Assembly: GCF_008831285.2 (NCBI RefSeq)
Contig: NC_045145.1
Location: 10,106,802-10,170,801, forward strand
From: Nymphaea colorata
Taxonomy: Eukaryota; Streptophyta; Magnoliopsida; Nymphaeales; Nymphaeaceae
DNA length: 64,000 nucleotides
Direction: 5' to 3'
Both the position numbers and the translations under genes were made by a program. Below, one piece after another: positions 11,875 through 22,175 of this stretch (position 1 is its first letter; the number at the start of each line of letters is the position of its first letter). The notes under the pieces were generated by a model, which ran no database searches, was not told the DNA's origin, and worked only from the letters and a program-made list of their open reading frames with translations.

Positions 11875-12038
11875 GAACCACCCTCCTTAAAACGAGCTTG
11901 CCCCCAAGCTCGAGCGAGGTTATCTCCTAGGGTGAACTGATTTTCCACTTTACTCTCCCTGAGGTTGTTGCACTTACATTCGGGCCCATAGTCTCTAGCA
12001 AAAATTCCAAGGAGGTCTTCCCTTGAGGACATATTCAT
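11448..12038 (-). CDS. Unrecognised 196-residue open frame crossing the interior/3' LTR border
   Basis: A continuous frame starts in the interior, reads through the purine tract (ARFKEGGSDAS) and continues in the LTR as a basic, Ala/Lys-rich protein (for example AHRAAVEGHQPKKRS). The same peptide is encoded in the other LTR at 16253-16498, where the frame ends at a TAG. I do not recognise the protein. The upstream part is repetitive at the protein level (DYGP...ITQ units of about 45 residues, continuing in 12035-12280). It may be a real element-encoded product or simply an old open frame. Confidence 0.3.
   Translation of the reverse strand: MNMSSREDLLGIFARDYGPECKCNNLRESKVENQFTLGDNLARAWGQARFKEGGSDASLNLSEPTMAEARPKAHNHGVSLGKAGQKLAAKQELSRPKENVAHRAAVEGHQPKKRSTDVVDKAKAYSAKKGRACRAHAEMMMLGVSSQEHKENIYQGSRRPKVATEGFEFKEVNRVLGGATVGGAPSDQVRVEQRQT
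11875..11888 (-). other. Polypurine tract of the LARD-like element
   Basis: Read on the - strand, AAGGAGGGTGGTTC immediately precedes the 3' LTR start TGATGCG. Such tracts prime plus-strand DNA synthesis. The same 12-mer (CCACCCTCCTTA on +) also occurs at 12641-12652 and 12983-12994, where it encodes the KEGG peptide repeat. Confidence 0.7.
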
Positions 12039-12579
12039 CTTGGCTCTTCGTGATAGACTTGTGTTATGACCTTTGTTGGTTTGCTTCTTATCATTGCTTG
12101 ATTGTCCTGCGTTGGATTTGGTACATAGTCACGAGGTAGAAATTCCAACGAGGTCTTATGTTGAAGGAACCATAGCCTAGGACCTTTAGAATAACCTTGT
12201 GTTATGATCCTTGTAGGGCTACCTCCAGCCATTGCTTGGCTATAAGGCGTCGGTTTTGGTCCATAATCATGGGGTAGCAAATTAGCAATGACCTTCGTTG
12301 TTCTAATGGCTGCTGGGATACTTCAAGGTACTCTAGCTGGTTTTGCCTTTTACCTCTGTCGTGGGCCTGCCATACCCGAGGAGCCTCATTTTGGGCCTCA
12401 AGGGGTAACCAATGGGGCCCTTTGTCTTCTATTTTTGCCCATGCTTTCGCTGCACATCTATCCTCACAGCCATTTGTTTAGTGTGACCGTTCCAACCTTG
12501 GAACTTGCCCTTTTTGCTCTTGGCTGAGCACGGTTTCTGTTTCAGAGGTGATACCAATGAGTACATGAGCTGTTAGGAT

Positions 12580-14480
12580 TCAGAGATTTGTCCTTGGGCT
12601 CATGACCGGGGTTTTGTACCACTCTTTACACTTGACATAACCACCCTCCTTAGGCTTTGCTTTGTATTCCGAGGTGACAAAGTGTGGTAGCTCTACTACC
12701 GTCCCTTTAGGTGGCCTTTCTCTTTTTGCAAGGTACCATTCAGCTGACTTGAGATTTGCCGGTACTATTTCTTTCAGGGCTATGAGTTCGGGCTCTATCC
12801 AACATGTTGGAAATAGCCTTGGTATCTTGGATGTCTTGGTCAGCACATCATTCTGTTTCTTTTCATCAATGGGGTTTATGCCTTTCATCTTGAGAGAGTT
12901 ATCGGTAAGCTCCTTAATTGCTTGTCTTTGAAAATTTTCCCTCAAGCTTTTAGAGTGGGTCTTCTCTTTGGACTGGCTGCAGCCACCCTCCTTAGGATGC
13001 GCCTTATCCTGAAGGGTGCGATCTGGCCCCCTTCCTTGTTGTGGTTCAGGATTTCCTTCACTTTCTAATCTTTCCCCCATTTTGACTAGGTCTTGATGGT
13101 TTGTCATGCTTTTCCACTTAGCTCTTTATTGGGCAATGACTCAAGATTGTCGACTTGCTGGCCCCCTTTTTTCCTTAGTTCAGGCTGTTTACTTGGTATA
13201 GCCGGTCTTGGGACAACTAATATTAATAATAGCTGAGTGACACAACCCATTAGAAACTTCTCAATAGGGCGCCGTTCAGCCTTGTAGGCTCCTTTATCCG
13301 CATATGCCTGCTGGTACGCCTTAGGCTTTTTTATCTTGAATTTAGAAATACGATAGCCTGTTTTGGCGCTGATGGTTGCTCAGGGTGGCCTGCCATTTGC
13401 AGTCCTCTTCCGACTGTCTCGTGGCTCTTCTACCACTTGCTGTGAGGTGCCCTCTACAAACTCATGCTCGGGTTTTGGTTCCTTGGCTTTTAATGATTTT
13501 GGACAGACTTGTGCCTCTTTGGCATGTCCGTCGGTAGAGGATTCTCTATGTCTTCCCATTGATTGCCCGCCCGCCTACGCCACCTATTGCAGGATTGTGG
13601 TGATGCTTTTCTTTGGGAGTCCTTGAACACATCAGGTCTTACATTGGATCAGTCATCTCGTGCCATTTCAGCCCTTTGTAGCCTTGGTTAAAGGTACCCC
13701 AAGCTTCCTTGAACTCTGGCTGGTCAAGAGTTATATCTTCTCCAAAGGTCGTAAGGAATTTATGCTTCTCTTTCTTGGCAAGAGGTTGACCCTCGATCAT
13801 TTTAGGCTTCCTGACTTTGTTTTGTGAAACACAACAGCCCTTATTGGCACCTTTGGTGAACTGAGTTTGAAGGGTGTGTGCAGGTTTCTACCATCTACTG
13901 CTGGGCCTTCTTGCCATTTGCTTCAGACCGCCTCTTGGGGCTTTTTGCAGGCTTTTTGGAAACTTAATTAGCTCAGGCTGACAGTTCTTCTCTATGACTG
14001 GCCGAACATCATTTGGATAACTTTCTCGTTTATCCCGGTTTGTATCTCTCGACGAGGAGTAGCTGTTAAAATAATATTGCATTTTCGATGTAGCCCAAGC
14101 GTTTCCATGACTTGAGTGGTGAGAGTCATCGGACTGGCCCTCATAGTCATCATCGCGTTCATCGTGGGGTTCTTCACTTGTTTGCCCATAGGATCTACTC
14201 ATGGAGTCTTGATCACTCCCACCATCTTGGCTTTCCCCTTCGTAATCCTCACTGTAACAGCTTCCGTCTCTTGACCCACTTGTTTGGTGGTCACTTGCAT
14301 ACTCATCCTGTGGGTAATTGTTTGAATAGGGAAATTCACCAGATTAGGCCAAGTTTCTTCATACGATGAGGATGTCTCTCTAGTGGACTCTTGCTCAAAC
14401 CCATCATACAATCCTTCTTCATCAGATCTGCCACCGTATGAGGATTCAACCTCTACATCACTTTCCTCCAAATCAGACAT
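12580..14480 (-). pseudogene. Unrecognised interior ORF remnants of the LARD-like element
   Basis: Three open stretches lie in line on the - strand: 14480-14199 (acidic start MSDLEESDVEVESS), 14202-13888 (acidic and Ser-rich, then basic) and 13107-12580 (Lys/Glu-rich, with HPKEGGCSQSK and KPKEGGYVK). They sit where gag would be, but I see no zinc knuckle, major homology region or pol motif. They may be the remains of one reading frame. Function is unknown. Confidence 0.3.
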
Positions 14481-15259
14481 TCTTGACGCTAAGGCATTGT
14501 TGTCACTGCACTAGACGCAGTGGTTTTTCCAAAAAACAGACGTTGCTTGTAAATTCAATAACTTTTTGTTCAGGACTTTAAAAATCATGAAACTTGGTTG
14601 AAAAATACTACACTTTAGGAAATCCAAACGCCATCAAGTTTAGCTTCTAACTCATCTGCATCGAAAATCGCACCTCTTACAAAGTCACGCCTGGCACTGG
14701 GTTGCCTAGTCTATCACCTGTCTTCAGCCACGTAGGAAACTCTCCAGCGACAAGGGTTCACTCAAAAATTCATAACTTTCAAACCGTAACTCCAAAAAAT
14801 CTGAAATTTTAACTGAAGATACCTGAGATGTAGGCATTTCTAACAAGCCTATGCTTGACCAATTTTGACGCCGGAGGTGACAGCACCGGCCACCGGAATC
14901 CAACATAGTTTCTGGTTTTTTAGAAACTGTAATACACAGGCTACTGATTATGTAATTCGACCCTTCCTGCACCAATTGAATTCCGTTTCACACGAAATTT
15001 GGAGAATGTGTCCAAAATATTTACGAACAGGTGGGTAGGGAGCTCGCTCACAAATCACCAGGAATTTGCCCGATTTCCTTGTTTGATTGGGTTGGACTGT
15101 TCTCACTTTTCTTCAGACGGCTGCTACTCTACACAATCTGCTATAAAAAGCGGGTGTGTACTGCCTAAACTCAACTAAAATATGATATAACCTGCTGCAA
15201 AACTGAAAACTTCTGCTACAATCTGAAAACAAAATTGAAATCTAGCACTGGCCGCCACA

Positions 15260-15709
15260 AGTGCGCTCTAATACCAACTGATGAGTTGGTATCAGCCGGT
15301 TCAAGCTGACCTTACTATAGAAAACCGACTGTCCATAAACTAAAATCTATAACTTCAACTGTAGGCTGTGCCCCGATTTGGCTCTGATACCAACTGCTGG
15401 GTTGGTATCAGTCGGTATAAGCCAGAAATCCAACTGCTCAAGTCGATTATGCTATTTCACCAAACTGACTAAAACTGAAACATTCTAAATGCAAAAACTC
15501 CTAAGCACTGAATCACAACGGTGGCTGCCACGATCTTGCTCTGATACCAACTCTTGGGCTGGTATCAGCCGGTTCAAGCAGAATGCACTACAGAAAACCG
15601 ACTATCCACAAACTAAAATCTGCAACTTCTACTACAACTACTCTGAAAACTGCTGGAAATAATCAACTAAACCTGTACTACTTCACCCCGATTTGGCTCT
15701 GATACCAAC
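15260..15709 (-). repeat. Primer-binding site and upstream array of PBS-like palindromes
   Basis: The functional-position site is 15695-15707, two bases from the 5' LTR. CTGATACCAAC or a one-base variant recurs at 15268, 15384, 15541 and 15699 (spacings 116, 157 and 158). The first three copies are followed 6-7 bases later by the inverted partner GTTGGTATCAG or a near copy (15285, 15401, 15558), forming an 11-bp stem. Each stem is followed by a CCGGTTCAAGC-like block, the second copy more diverged. Confidence 0.75.
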
Positions 15710-16514
15710 TGTTGGGACCCTAGGTCTGGCATTGGCAAATCTGCTGACCTAGTGTCGGTCCCTCCCCAGGATCACTCGAGGGAACCGTAGACTCAAACAA
15801 AAACAAATTATATTTACAAAACTTATCACCGCCGGACAGCAACCCCGGCTTATTAGTTCCCTAGGTAGAAGATACAAGTGTGTTTTCCCAACCCAAGAGT
15901 TAAAACCTACTGCACCACTAAGGGGATCAAGGCTTGTACAATCGTGAGTGATACAAAATATGCTCTCACAACTCACTCAGTAATCGCATGGACCAGATGT
16001 AAGCAGGGTTTGGACATGACACTTGGTTCGACTTTAACCTCTACTGGATCTAGGTCCTTTTCTGCGTCATGCCCATCTTCAGGTCTATCTTTGCTCTGCC
16101 CATACTTGGTCGCTTGGTGCTCTGCCCACACCGCCCACTGTAGCACCTCCAAGTACTCCGTTAAACTCCTTAAGTTCGAATCCTTTAGTCGCTACCTTCG
16201 GTCTCTTTGAGCCTTGAGAGATATTCTCTTTATGCTCCTGGCTGCTCACGCCCTACATCATCATCTCGGCATGAGCTCTACAAGCTCGACCCTTCTTAGC
16301 CGAGTATGCTTTGGCCTTGTCGGCCACTTCGGTGCTTCTTTTCTTCAGCTGGTGCCCTTCCACGGCCGCACGATGGGCCACGTTTTCCTTTGGCCTTGAC
16401 AGTTCTTGCTCGGCAGCCAACTTTTGGCCTGCCTTGCCTAGGCTTACGCCTTGGTTATGAGCCTTTGGCCTGGCCTCGGCCATCGTTGGCTGAGACAAAT
16501 TTAGGCTCGCATCA
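15710..16514 (-). repeat. 5' LTR of the LARD-like element, 0.8 kb, internally shortened
   Basis: It matches the start and end of the 3.59 kb LTR but lacks about 2.8 kb between about 15990 and 16000. At that junction there are roughly 17 bases (TGGACCAGATGTAAGCA) without an obvious counterpart. Because LTRs are copied from one template, the difference arose after insertion, or by recombination during it. Confidence 0.75.
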
Positions 16515-16708
16515 AAAGCTTTGTCAAGGAATTGTTTGAGATTTTCAATAACTACTTCATCATTTCCTGTGACAATGATATCATCTAGGCATACTAAGAT
16601 GTATATTTCTCTTCTTTCTTTCCGCTTGAAAATAAGGAGTATTCTGCATAAGATTGAATGTAGTCAGCCTTAACAAGTTTAGATAAGAATTTAAATAACC
16701 ACTGATTT
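16515..16708 (-). pseudogene. Copia reverse transcriptase, catalytic YVDD region
   Basis: The - strand encodes NQWLFKFLSKLVKADYIQSY and then AEYSLFS, matching the Copia block that usually reads RQWF.K...GF.QS..DYSLF. It continues with LLVCLDDIIVTGND around 16560-16610. The two Asp residues of the polymerase site are kept, but the usual YVDD is CLDD. The segment is cut off at both sides by the nested insertions. Confidence 0.85.
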
Positions 16709-18751
16709 TGTTGCAGACCGACTGTGTATGGCCCGACCAAGCCAGTAGAAGGATATGCTGCTTGGCGAGTTTATGCATTGCTCGAAAAAAATGTGGAATC
16801 CAATCGAATGCTAAGTCAAGCAAAAAGCAATGCACGTGTAATGTGCAGCGTGGTGGTGCAACGACGAAGCGTATAAGTGCATCATGGTCATCAGTCCCTT
16901 TGAAATTGCAAGTCCATCGTTGAGGAATTAAATGGGTTCCCCACATGTAGCGTTTGGATGCACAAGGGGGTGCGCATGGGTTAGGGGCAATTCCCTCAAT
17001 GGACGCATATGCTGTGTTCCATAACCGCGTAGAGTCAAGCAGGGGTGAGCAAGTGAATGCTCATCGTCGAGTAGGGCGATGGTCAACTGCGTTGCTTAAT
17101 AATATATAGTCATCAATTGGCTTCGGCTGGGGACTTCCTCCTAAGGGAAGTGTACCCCCACTCAGATTTCATATGGAAGTAGATAGACACTTGGAGGAAT
17201 GACGGTGTTCTGACAGGGCCTCATGGCCACGGCTTGCCGATGGTCTACAATGGGATAAACCTATGCGATGGTGTGTCGAGTGCATAGCTCTCATCGTCTA
17301 GGCCATAGTCCCATAAGATATATGAACGCTTCTACTAACTTAAGAAAGAGTCGGGCTGACTGAAGGCTTTGGGAAACCTTCGGCGCCGCGCGGGCCAAAT
17401 AAGGCTTGAAAAAGTCAGCCCGTGATGAGTGGTATCAAAGCAGACAATTTCTCAGAAAGAACTTGAAAGATGAAAACGCTGTGATGATAATAAACAAGTG
17501 GTTTTGAGAAACGTTGGCCTGTTTGGTGCCCCAAGGTTTGGACATGTTTGTCGGATACCAGTTCAAGTGATCGCATTGGTGTTGGCCGATTGGAGATCAC
17601 ACGTTCCAAAAATGGTGTCTGGGTGTCAGGAGCAGGAGGGCCAAGAGGGCCGCTCACTAAGACAGGTAGGGTGAGAGGCTCAACGTGGAAAAGGATCGTC
17701 CAGAAGGGCAAGTGCCCTTAGTGTTGATATGACTCGAGGGAAGGAGCATGGAGCACAGGTTGGCAACACATCTTGGAAATTTGAGACTTAGTGGTCGTCG
17801 GATACGTTCCAGGCTTTACTAAGGAAAAGTGCAAACAGTGATAGAAAAGTGTGAAGAAACTAGGAATGGACTAGAGGCAAAACACCCGATAAGTCAAGTA
17901 GTCGCAACGTGACGGGTGCATCAATCAGACAGACGTAGGCTCAGTTGAAAAGATACGAAGGGAATGGTTGTTGAATTTCTCTTGCCTGGGGCAAAGTCAC
18001 TGAGGACAGTGACGATTTTGGCAGTGGGAGAATGTTGTAGGCTGACTGTGTATGGCCGGCCAAGTCAGTAGAAGGATATGCTACTTGGCCAGTTTATGCA
18101 TTGCTCAGAAAGCATGTGGGATCCAATCGAATGCTAAGTCAAGCAAAAAGCAATGCACGTGGAATGTGCAGCGCGGTGGTGCAGCGACGAAACATATAAG
18201 TACATCATGTTCATCAGTCCCTTTGGAAGTGCAAGTCCATCATTGGAGAATCAAATGAGTTCCCCACGCGTAGCATTTGGATGCGCAAGGGGATGCACAT
18301 GGGTTAGGGGCAATTCCCCCAATGGATGCATATATTGCGTTCCACAACCGCGTAGAGTCACGCGGGGGTGAGCAAGTGAATTCTCATCGTGGAGTAGGGC
18401 GATGGTCGGCCGCCTTACTTAATGACATATAGTCGTCAACTGGCTTCGGCTGGGGACTTCCTTCCAAGGGAAGTCTATCCCCACCCAGATTTCGTATGGA
18501 AGTAGATAGGCTCACTTGGAGGAATGACGATGTTCTGATAGAGCCTCATGACCATGGCTTGCTGATGGTCTACAATGGGATAAACCTGGGTGATGGTGTG
18601 CCGAGTGCATAGCACTCCTCGTCTAGTCCATTGTCCTAGAAGATAGATGAACGCTTCCGCTAACTTAAGAAAGAGTCGGACTGGCCGAAGGCTTTAGGAA
18701 ACCTTCGGCGCCGCGTGGCCAAATAAGGCTTGAAAAAGTCAGCCCGTGACA
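16709..18751 (+). mobile_element. Miniature non-autonomous LTR retrotransposon (719-bp LTRs, 605-bp interior)
   Basis: Two direct repeats of equal length, 16709-17427 and 18033-18751, start TGTTG. The right one ends GTGACA; the left has GTGATG. A primer-binding site TGGTATCAAAGCA (17430-17442) follows the left LTR after two bases, and a purine tract (GGCAGTGGGAGAA, 18020-18032) precedes the right one. Flanks GATTT (16704-16708) and GCTTT (18752-18756) are a target duplication with one mismatch. The interior has no recognisable coding sequence. It is bigger than classic TRIMs but has the same plan. Many LTR differences are C/T or G/A, as expected from methylated DNA. Confidence 0.9.
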
Positions 18752-18756
18752 GCTTT

Positions 18757-19070
18757 GATGCCTATTTTAAACCCCATAGCAAATTGTTGAGTTGACAAAT
18801 GTGACTTTCTAATTGCACCCAAAACCTGATGGAAGTTTCACATAGATTTTCTCCTCAAGATCTCCATGTTTATATCAAGTTGATGGATAACCCATCCTCA
18901 TTTGGCTGCAACAGAAAGCAATCATCCCATGGTGACCAGCTTTGCGACGATCACGAATGTATCATGATAATCTAATCCTTCCTGCTGATAGGTGACCAAT
19001 CTGGCCTTATAATGTCCTATGTTAGCATCTATTTTATATTTAATTTTGTAGACTCATTTAGATCTGATGG
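18757..19070 (-). pseudogene. Copia reverse transcriptase, N-terminal region
   Basis: The - strand reads HYKARLVTYQQEGLDYHDTF, then VIVAKLVTMG and IHQLDINMEILRRKSM, matching the classic Copia block (KARLVAKG...DY.ETF.PVAK...HQLDV..AFL). Internal stops interrupt it, and near 18770 it is cut by the mini LTR element. It continues the RT found at 16515-16708. Confidence 0.85.
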
Positions 19071-19491
19071 TGTCTTTTTTCATGGAATAATTCAACAAGA
19101 GTCCAAATATTGCTTTCCATCTTTCATCATTTATTGCAGTACCATAATCCGAGGCTCCTCATGGTGAGAAATTGAAGGTAGAAAAGCATGATGAGAGCCC
19201 TAAATTTGAGAAAAATCAAGAACATTTGGCACACAGTAATCAGTAGAAACAAGAGATGTTGGTGATGAATGACCATCAAGACCAACTTGATAACATTCAA
19301 AATCTGTTGAGTAACTGCGATTGGTTCTTATTCGGCTGGATCTCCTTAGCTCCGCATTGTTAGGTGGATTTTGGTCATTAGGTTCAATCTCCGGCGCAAC
19401 CTCTTGAGAGCAGCTTTGTTTTTCAACATTACCATCAAAAGGGCATACGTGGTTGTGAAATCTTCAACAGGTTTGGGAAAAACATTTCCAT

Positions 19492-19960
19492 CTATGAAAT
19501 CACAATAAAATTCAGTACTTTGGATAGGAGAACATTTTCATGAAATCTTATGTCTCTAAAGGCAAAATAATGTTTGTTTCTAAATAAAAATTTTGTGCCT
19601 TTTTGCCCACAAGGGTATCTCATGAAAACACATTTTCTAGCTCTTACATCAAATTTATCTTGTGATATGAACACAGCATTAATATCCGAACAGTCTAAGA
19701 TAATCATATTTGACCTTAGAACCTTGACGAACTTCATGAGGTATCGTACTATCATAAAGAGCAAGGAACCCTATTTATCAAGTATGCCACGTACAGTGAG
19801 CATACTCTCTCCCCAAAATTTGGTGGGCATGTTAGCTTCAAACTGCAAGCCTCTCACAATCTCAAGCAAGTTTCGATATTTTCTTTCAATAAACCCCTTT
19901 CATTTTGTTTTGTTTTGTTTGTTTTTTTTTGGGTGGGCGTGTCCCAGTGCATGAGTGTTG
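19492..19960 (-). pseudogene. Copia integrase, C-terminal half
   Basis: At 19492-19764 the - strand encodes FDVRARKCVFMRYPCGQKGT and then FRDIRFHENVL, the conserved C-terminal block of Copia integrase (usually RARKC.FLGYP.GQKGY...SRDV.FHE). Upstream, 19770-19890 gives LLEIVRGLQFEANMPTKFWG, the block normally read ARALRFQA.LP..FWGE. A stop and a frame change separate them. 19960-20520 is too decayed to read with confidence. Confidence 0.85.
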
Positions 19961-20527
19961 GTGCACAATATTCCTGTTTTCATACATGAAACTTTGGAGT
20001 TTCATGTAAAAAAAATTCAGGCTCATTATCATAATCAATTTTTTTGCACACATTAGACAAATTGAGATTCACTATTTTGATGAAATTTATCGAAATTTCT
20101 TGCATTTATGATTTGTATCTCATTAAATAAACCTTAGTTGCCATACTGTAGCTGTCGGCTTTAGTTAAGAAAAAATGTACCCAGTATAAGATGACAAGCT
20201 GCAGCCTCCCCGTATATCAAAATGCACGAGTCCAAAAATACTCTTGTATCGACCTTCACTAGAAGGAAATGATAATTTGGTTAATCTGCAAGATGACAAA
20301 CATCATTTTCAATACATTTCTTTTTCATAAAATAATGTTTATTCATCAAAGATTTTAAATTTGAATCGAAAACATGTCTTAAGTGCATGTACCAAACATT
20401 TATATTGTCGCAATTATTTACAATAATAGCAGTCACCTTTATCACTATTTTCAAGAATGTAAAGACCTAAACATGCTTTGCCCGATCCAATTATCTCTTT
20501 CATCTCTCAATCCTGTATTTTACTTGA

Positions 20528-20800
20528 TTAAGATGAAAAAGTTACAATATAACATGGGACAGAAAGTTTATTAGCAATAGAAAACAAATTTAGTTTGAAT
20601 GGAAAAAAAGGACATTCCTCAAGAATGATTTTAGGACTTTGAATGACACAACAAATGTGGCTGTAAGCGTTCCATTGGGTAATTTTATTGGTTTCATTCC
20701 TATACTCCTTCACGTCTGTCATTAATGAAAGAGAGCAATACATATGGTTTGAAGTACCTATATCTAAATCAAATAACTTGATGTTAAAGAGGAGAAGCAA
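20528..20800 (-). pseudogene. Copia aspartic protease region
   Basis: The - strand frame carries FDLDIGTSNHMYCSLSLMTD, then CPFFPFKLNLFSIANKLS, matching the protease block W..DTGASNHM...F..LKFNLLSV.KL. The catalytic triad reads D-I-G in place of D-T/S-G, so activity is unlikely. It lies between the zinc knuckle and the integrase, as expected. Confidence 0.8.
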
Positions 20801-20997
20801 TATATGAGATTACCTGCCATGTTAACCATAGGCCTGTCTTTACCTATGGCAATAAGAGAAAATAAAATCTGGTTGTGTTGCTCGAATGTGAACTGATACA
20901 CCATACTATTTGGTTCTTTAGTTTTGGTAGCATGATTAGCATTTTTAATGGTCGTGGATGCTTTGTTTCTTGGTGGAAATCCATAGAGCTCATAACA

Positions 20998-21710
20998 CTA
21001 GTTTTTAATATGTCCAAGCTTTCCACGAAGGCCACACTTTGGCCTCTCTTTCCCTTTGAAACATGATTTACATTGGCCTTTAGGAATTTTCATGTTCTTA
21101 CCAGCAGTAGTAGCAACATTCCCATCCACATTTAAGGTAATGCATATATCTCTTTGATGCTCTTCTCGAACTAAACAATTATAGGCCTTATTGACGCTTG
21201 GGAGAGGGTCCATAGGGTAGCGCTCTTCACCCTAGCAGGATCCATTAAATCCCACGAGGAATTAAATCAACTTTTCATTTACATGGTCTTTGATGCCCCA
21301 CATGAACATGAAAGCAACTTGGGCGTTAAATTTATCCCAATGGATTTTTAGTTTGGTATAATAAGCATAAATGGATAAATTGTCTAGACAAAAGGTGACA
21401 ATAGCCCTTTGCAATTGAAACATGTGCAGACCATTAACTTTCACAAATCTTTCGTGTAGTTTGGGCTTTGGACTAGACTTCTGCACCGCTTTGGCATACA
21501 AAAAACTATCTGCCACTTCTTTTGTGTGCAAGTTCAAGCCCAAGTTCAAGACTTTGCTTACATCTGGTCCATGCCTTGTGTTCAGTTGAACCAGCAGATG
21601 GTTCAGGCAAAGACCATCAACAAACATCATCTTATTCTTAGCAATCAAAGCAATCTCCATACCGCAAGTCCAAGAGGTATAGTTATCATGTAAGGACATT
21701 TGATACCAAC
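20998..21710 (-). pseudogene. Copia gag with degenerate zinc knuckle
   Basis: 21262-21699 encodes a Copia gag (UBN2/retrotran_gag type): YTSWTCGMEIALIAKNKMMF, VADSFLYAKAV, HERFVKVNGLHMFQLQRAI and YYTKLKIHWDKF. Downstream, at about 21000-21060, CGLRGKLGHIKN is a CCHC knuckle in which the second Cys is Arg. Gag packages the element RNA. A frame break separates the two parts. Confidence 0.85.
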
Positions 21711-21895
21711 ACCTGCTTTAGGTTGTCTGAGTGATGAATAATATGATTCATTGAAGTCATCCCTTGGTGAGGACACATTACCATCTCTGTTTTCCATGTG
21801 ACGATGAGTTGTTGGAATTCAAGCCTGCCAAGGGAAAACCACCCAATGAAGAGGACAAAGGATCAAAACAACATAGCATGGGTTCAAACCGCTGT

Positions 21896-21925
21896 CTCTG
21901 ATACCATGTCAATAAACTTGAATAG
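21896..21925 (-). other. Copia primer-binding site and end of 5' LTR
   Basis: Read on the - strand, the LTR ends TTATTGACA at 21907 and is followed at once by TGGTATCAGAG (21896-21906), the usual plant tRNA-Met primer site. Beyond 21925 the sequence no longer resembles the left LTR. Confidence 0.7.
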
Positions 21926-22052
21926 GGATCTTCACCTTTGTCGAATACGTATTATAGCAACAAGTACGTATATGTAGCTCATGCTGGTCGATGTAACAAG
22001 GGTACTCCTTTTTTGCTCTTTCTCTGATACTGATGTAGAAATTACTATTGAG

Positions 22053-22167
22053 CAGTGGCAGAGCAACATGGTGGCTGGTGTTGATTGTTATACATATAAG
22101 TACCCCAAATAAATTAAAGGTTTTGAATGAGTACCCCCACCAGAAAAAATTTCTGGCTCCGCTAGTG
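22053..22167. mobile_element. 115-bp hAT-type MITE
   Basis: The ends are inverted, CAGTGGCAGAGC and (other strand) CACTAGCGGAGCC. They are flanked by the identical 8-bp duplication CTATTGAG at 22045-22052 and 22168-22175, which is typical of the hAT superfamily. Elements with a GTGGCGGAGCCAGAA-like end are common in plants. It has no coding capacity. Confidence 0.85.
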
Positions 22168-22175
22168 CTATTGAG

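Larger units (their letters stand above)
8286..16514 (-). mobile_element. LARD-like non-autonomous LTR retrotransposon nested in Copia
   Basis: Direct LTRs share the end TGTTGGGACCC and the other end GCATCA. On the - strand the 5' LTR is 15710-16514 and the 3' LTR is 8286-11874. A tRNA-Met-type primer-binding site (TGGTATCAGAGCC) lies at 15695-15707, and a purine tract abuts the 3' LTR at 11875-11888. Flanks AAAAC (8281-8285) and AAAGC (16515-16519) are a target duplication with one mismatch. Removing the element and one flank copy makes the Copia RT frame continuous. The 3.8 kb interior shows no protease, RT, RNase H or integrase, as in large retrotransposon derivatives, which rely on enzymes from other elements. 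The LTRs differ by many substitutions and one large length difference, so the insertion is not recent. Confidence 0.85.
7004..22044 (-). mobile_element. Decayed Ty1/Copia retrotransposon, split by two nested LTR elements
   Basis: On the - strand, from high to low coordinates, the order is primer-binding site, gag, protease, integrase, reverse transcriptase and RNase H, which is the Copia order. A left terminal repeat (7004-7210) starts TGTCA and ends GGCA. The repeat at 21907 shares its first ~18 bases with it (TGTCAAYAAACTTGAATA) and then diverges. The coding region is interrupted at 8286-16514 and 16709-18751 by younger elements. Stops and frameshifts are present in most domains, so it is inactive. 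The right boundary is uncertain because that LTR seems truncated or replaced. Confidence 0.8.

Noticed and set aside
17415-17711. 98-codon - strand frame inside the mini LTR element
   Set aside because: Runs from the LTR across the PBS, antisense to the element, with no recognisable protein.
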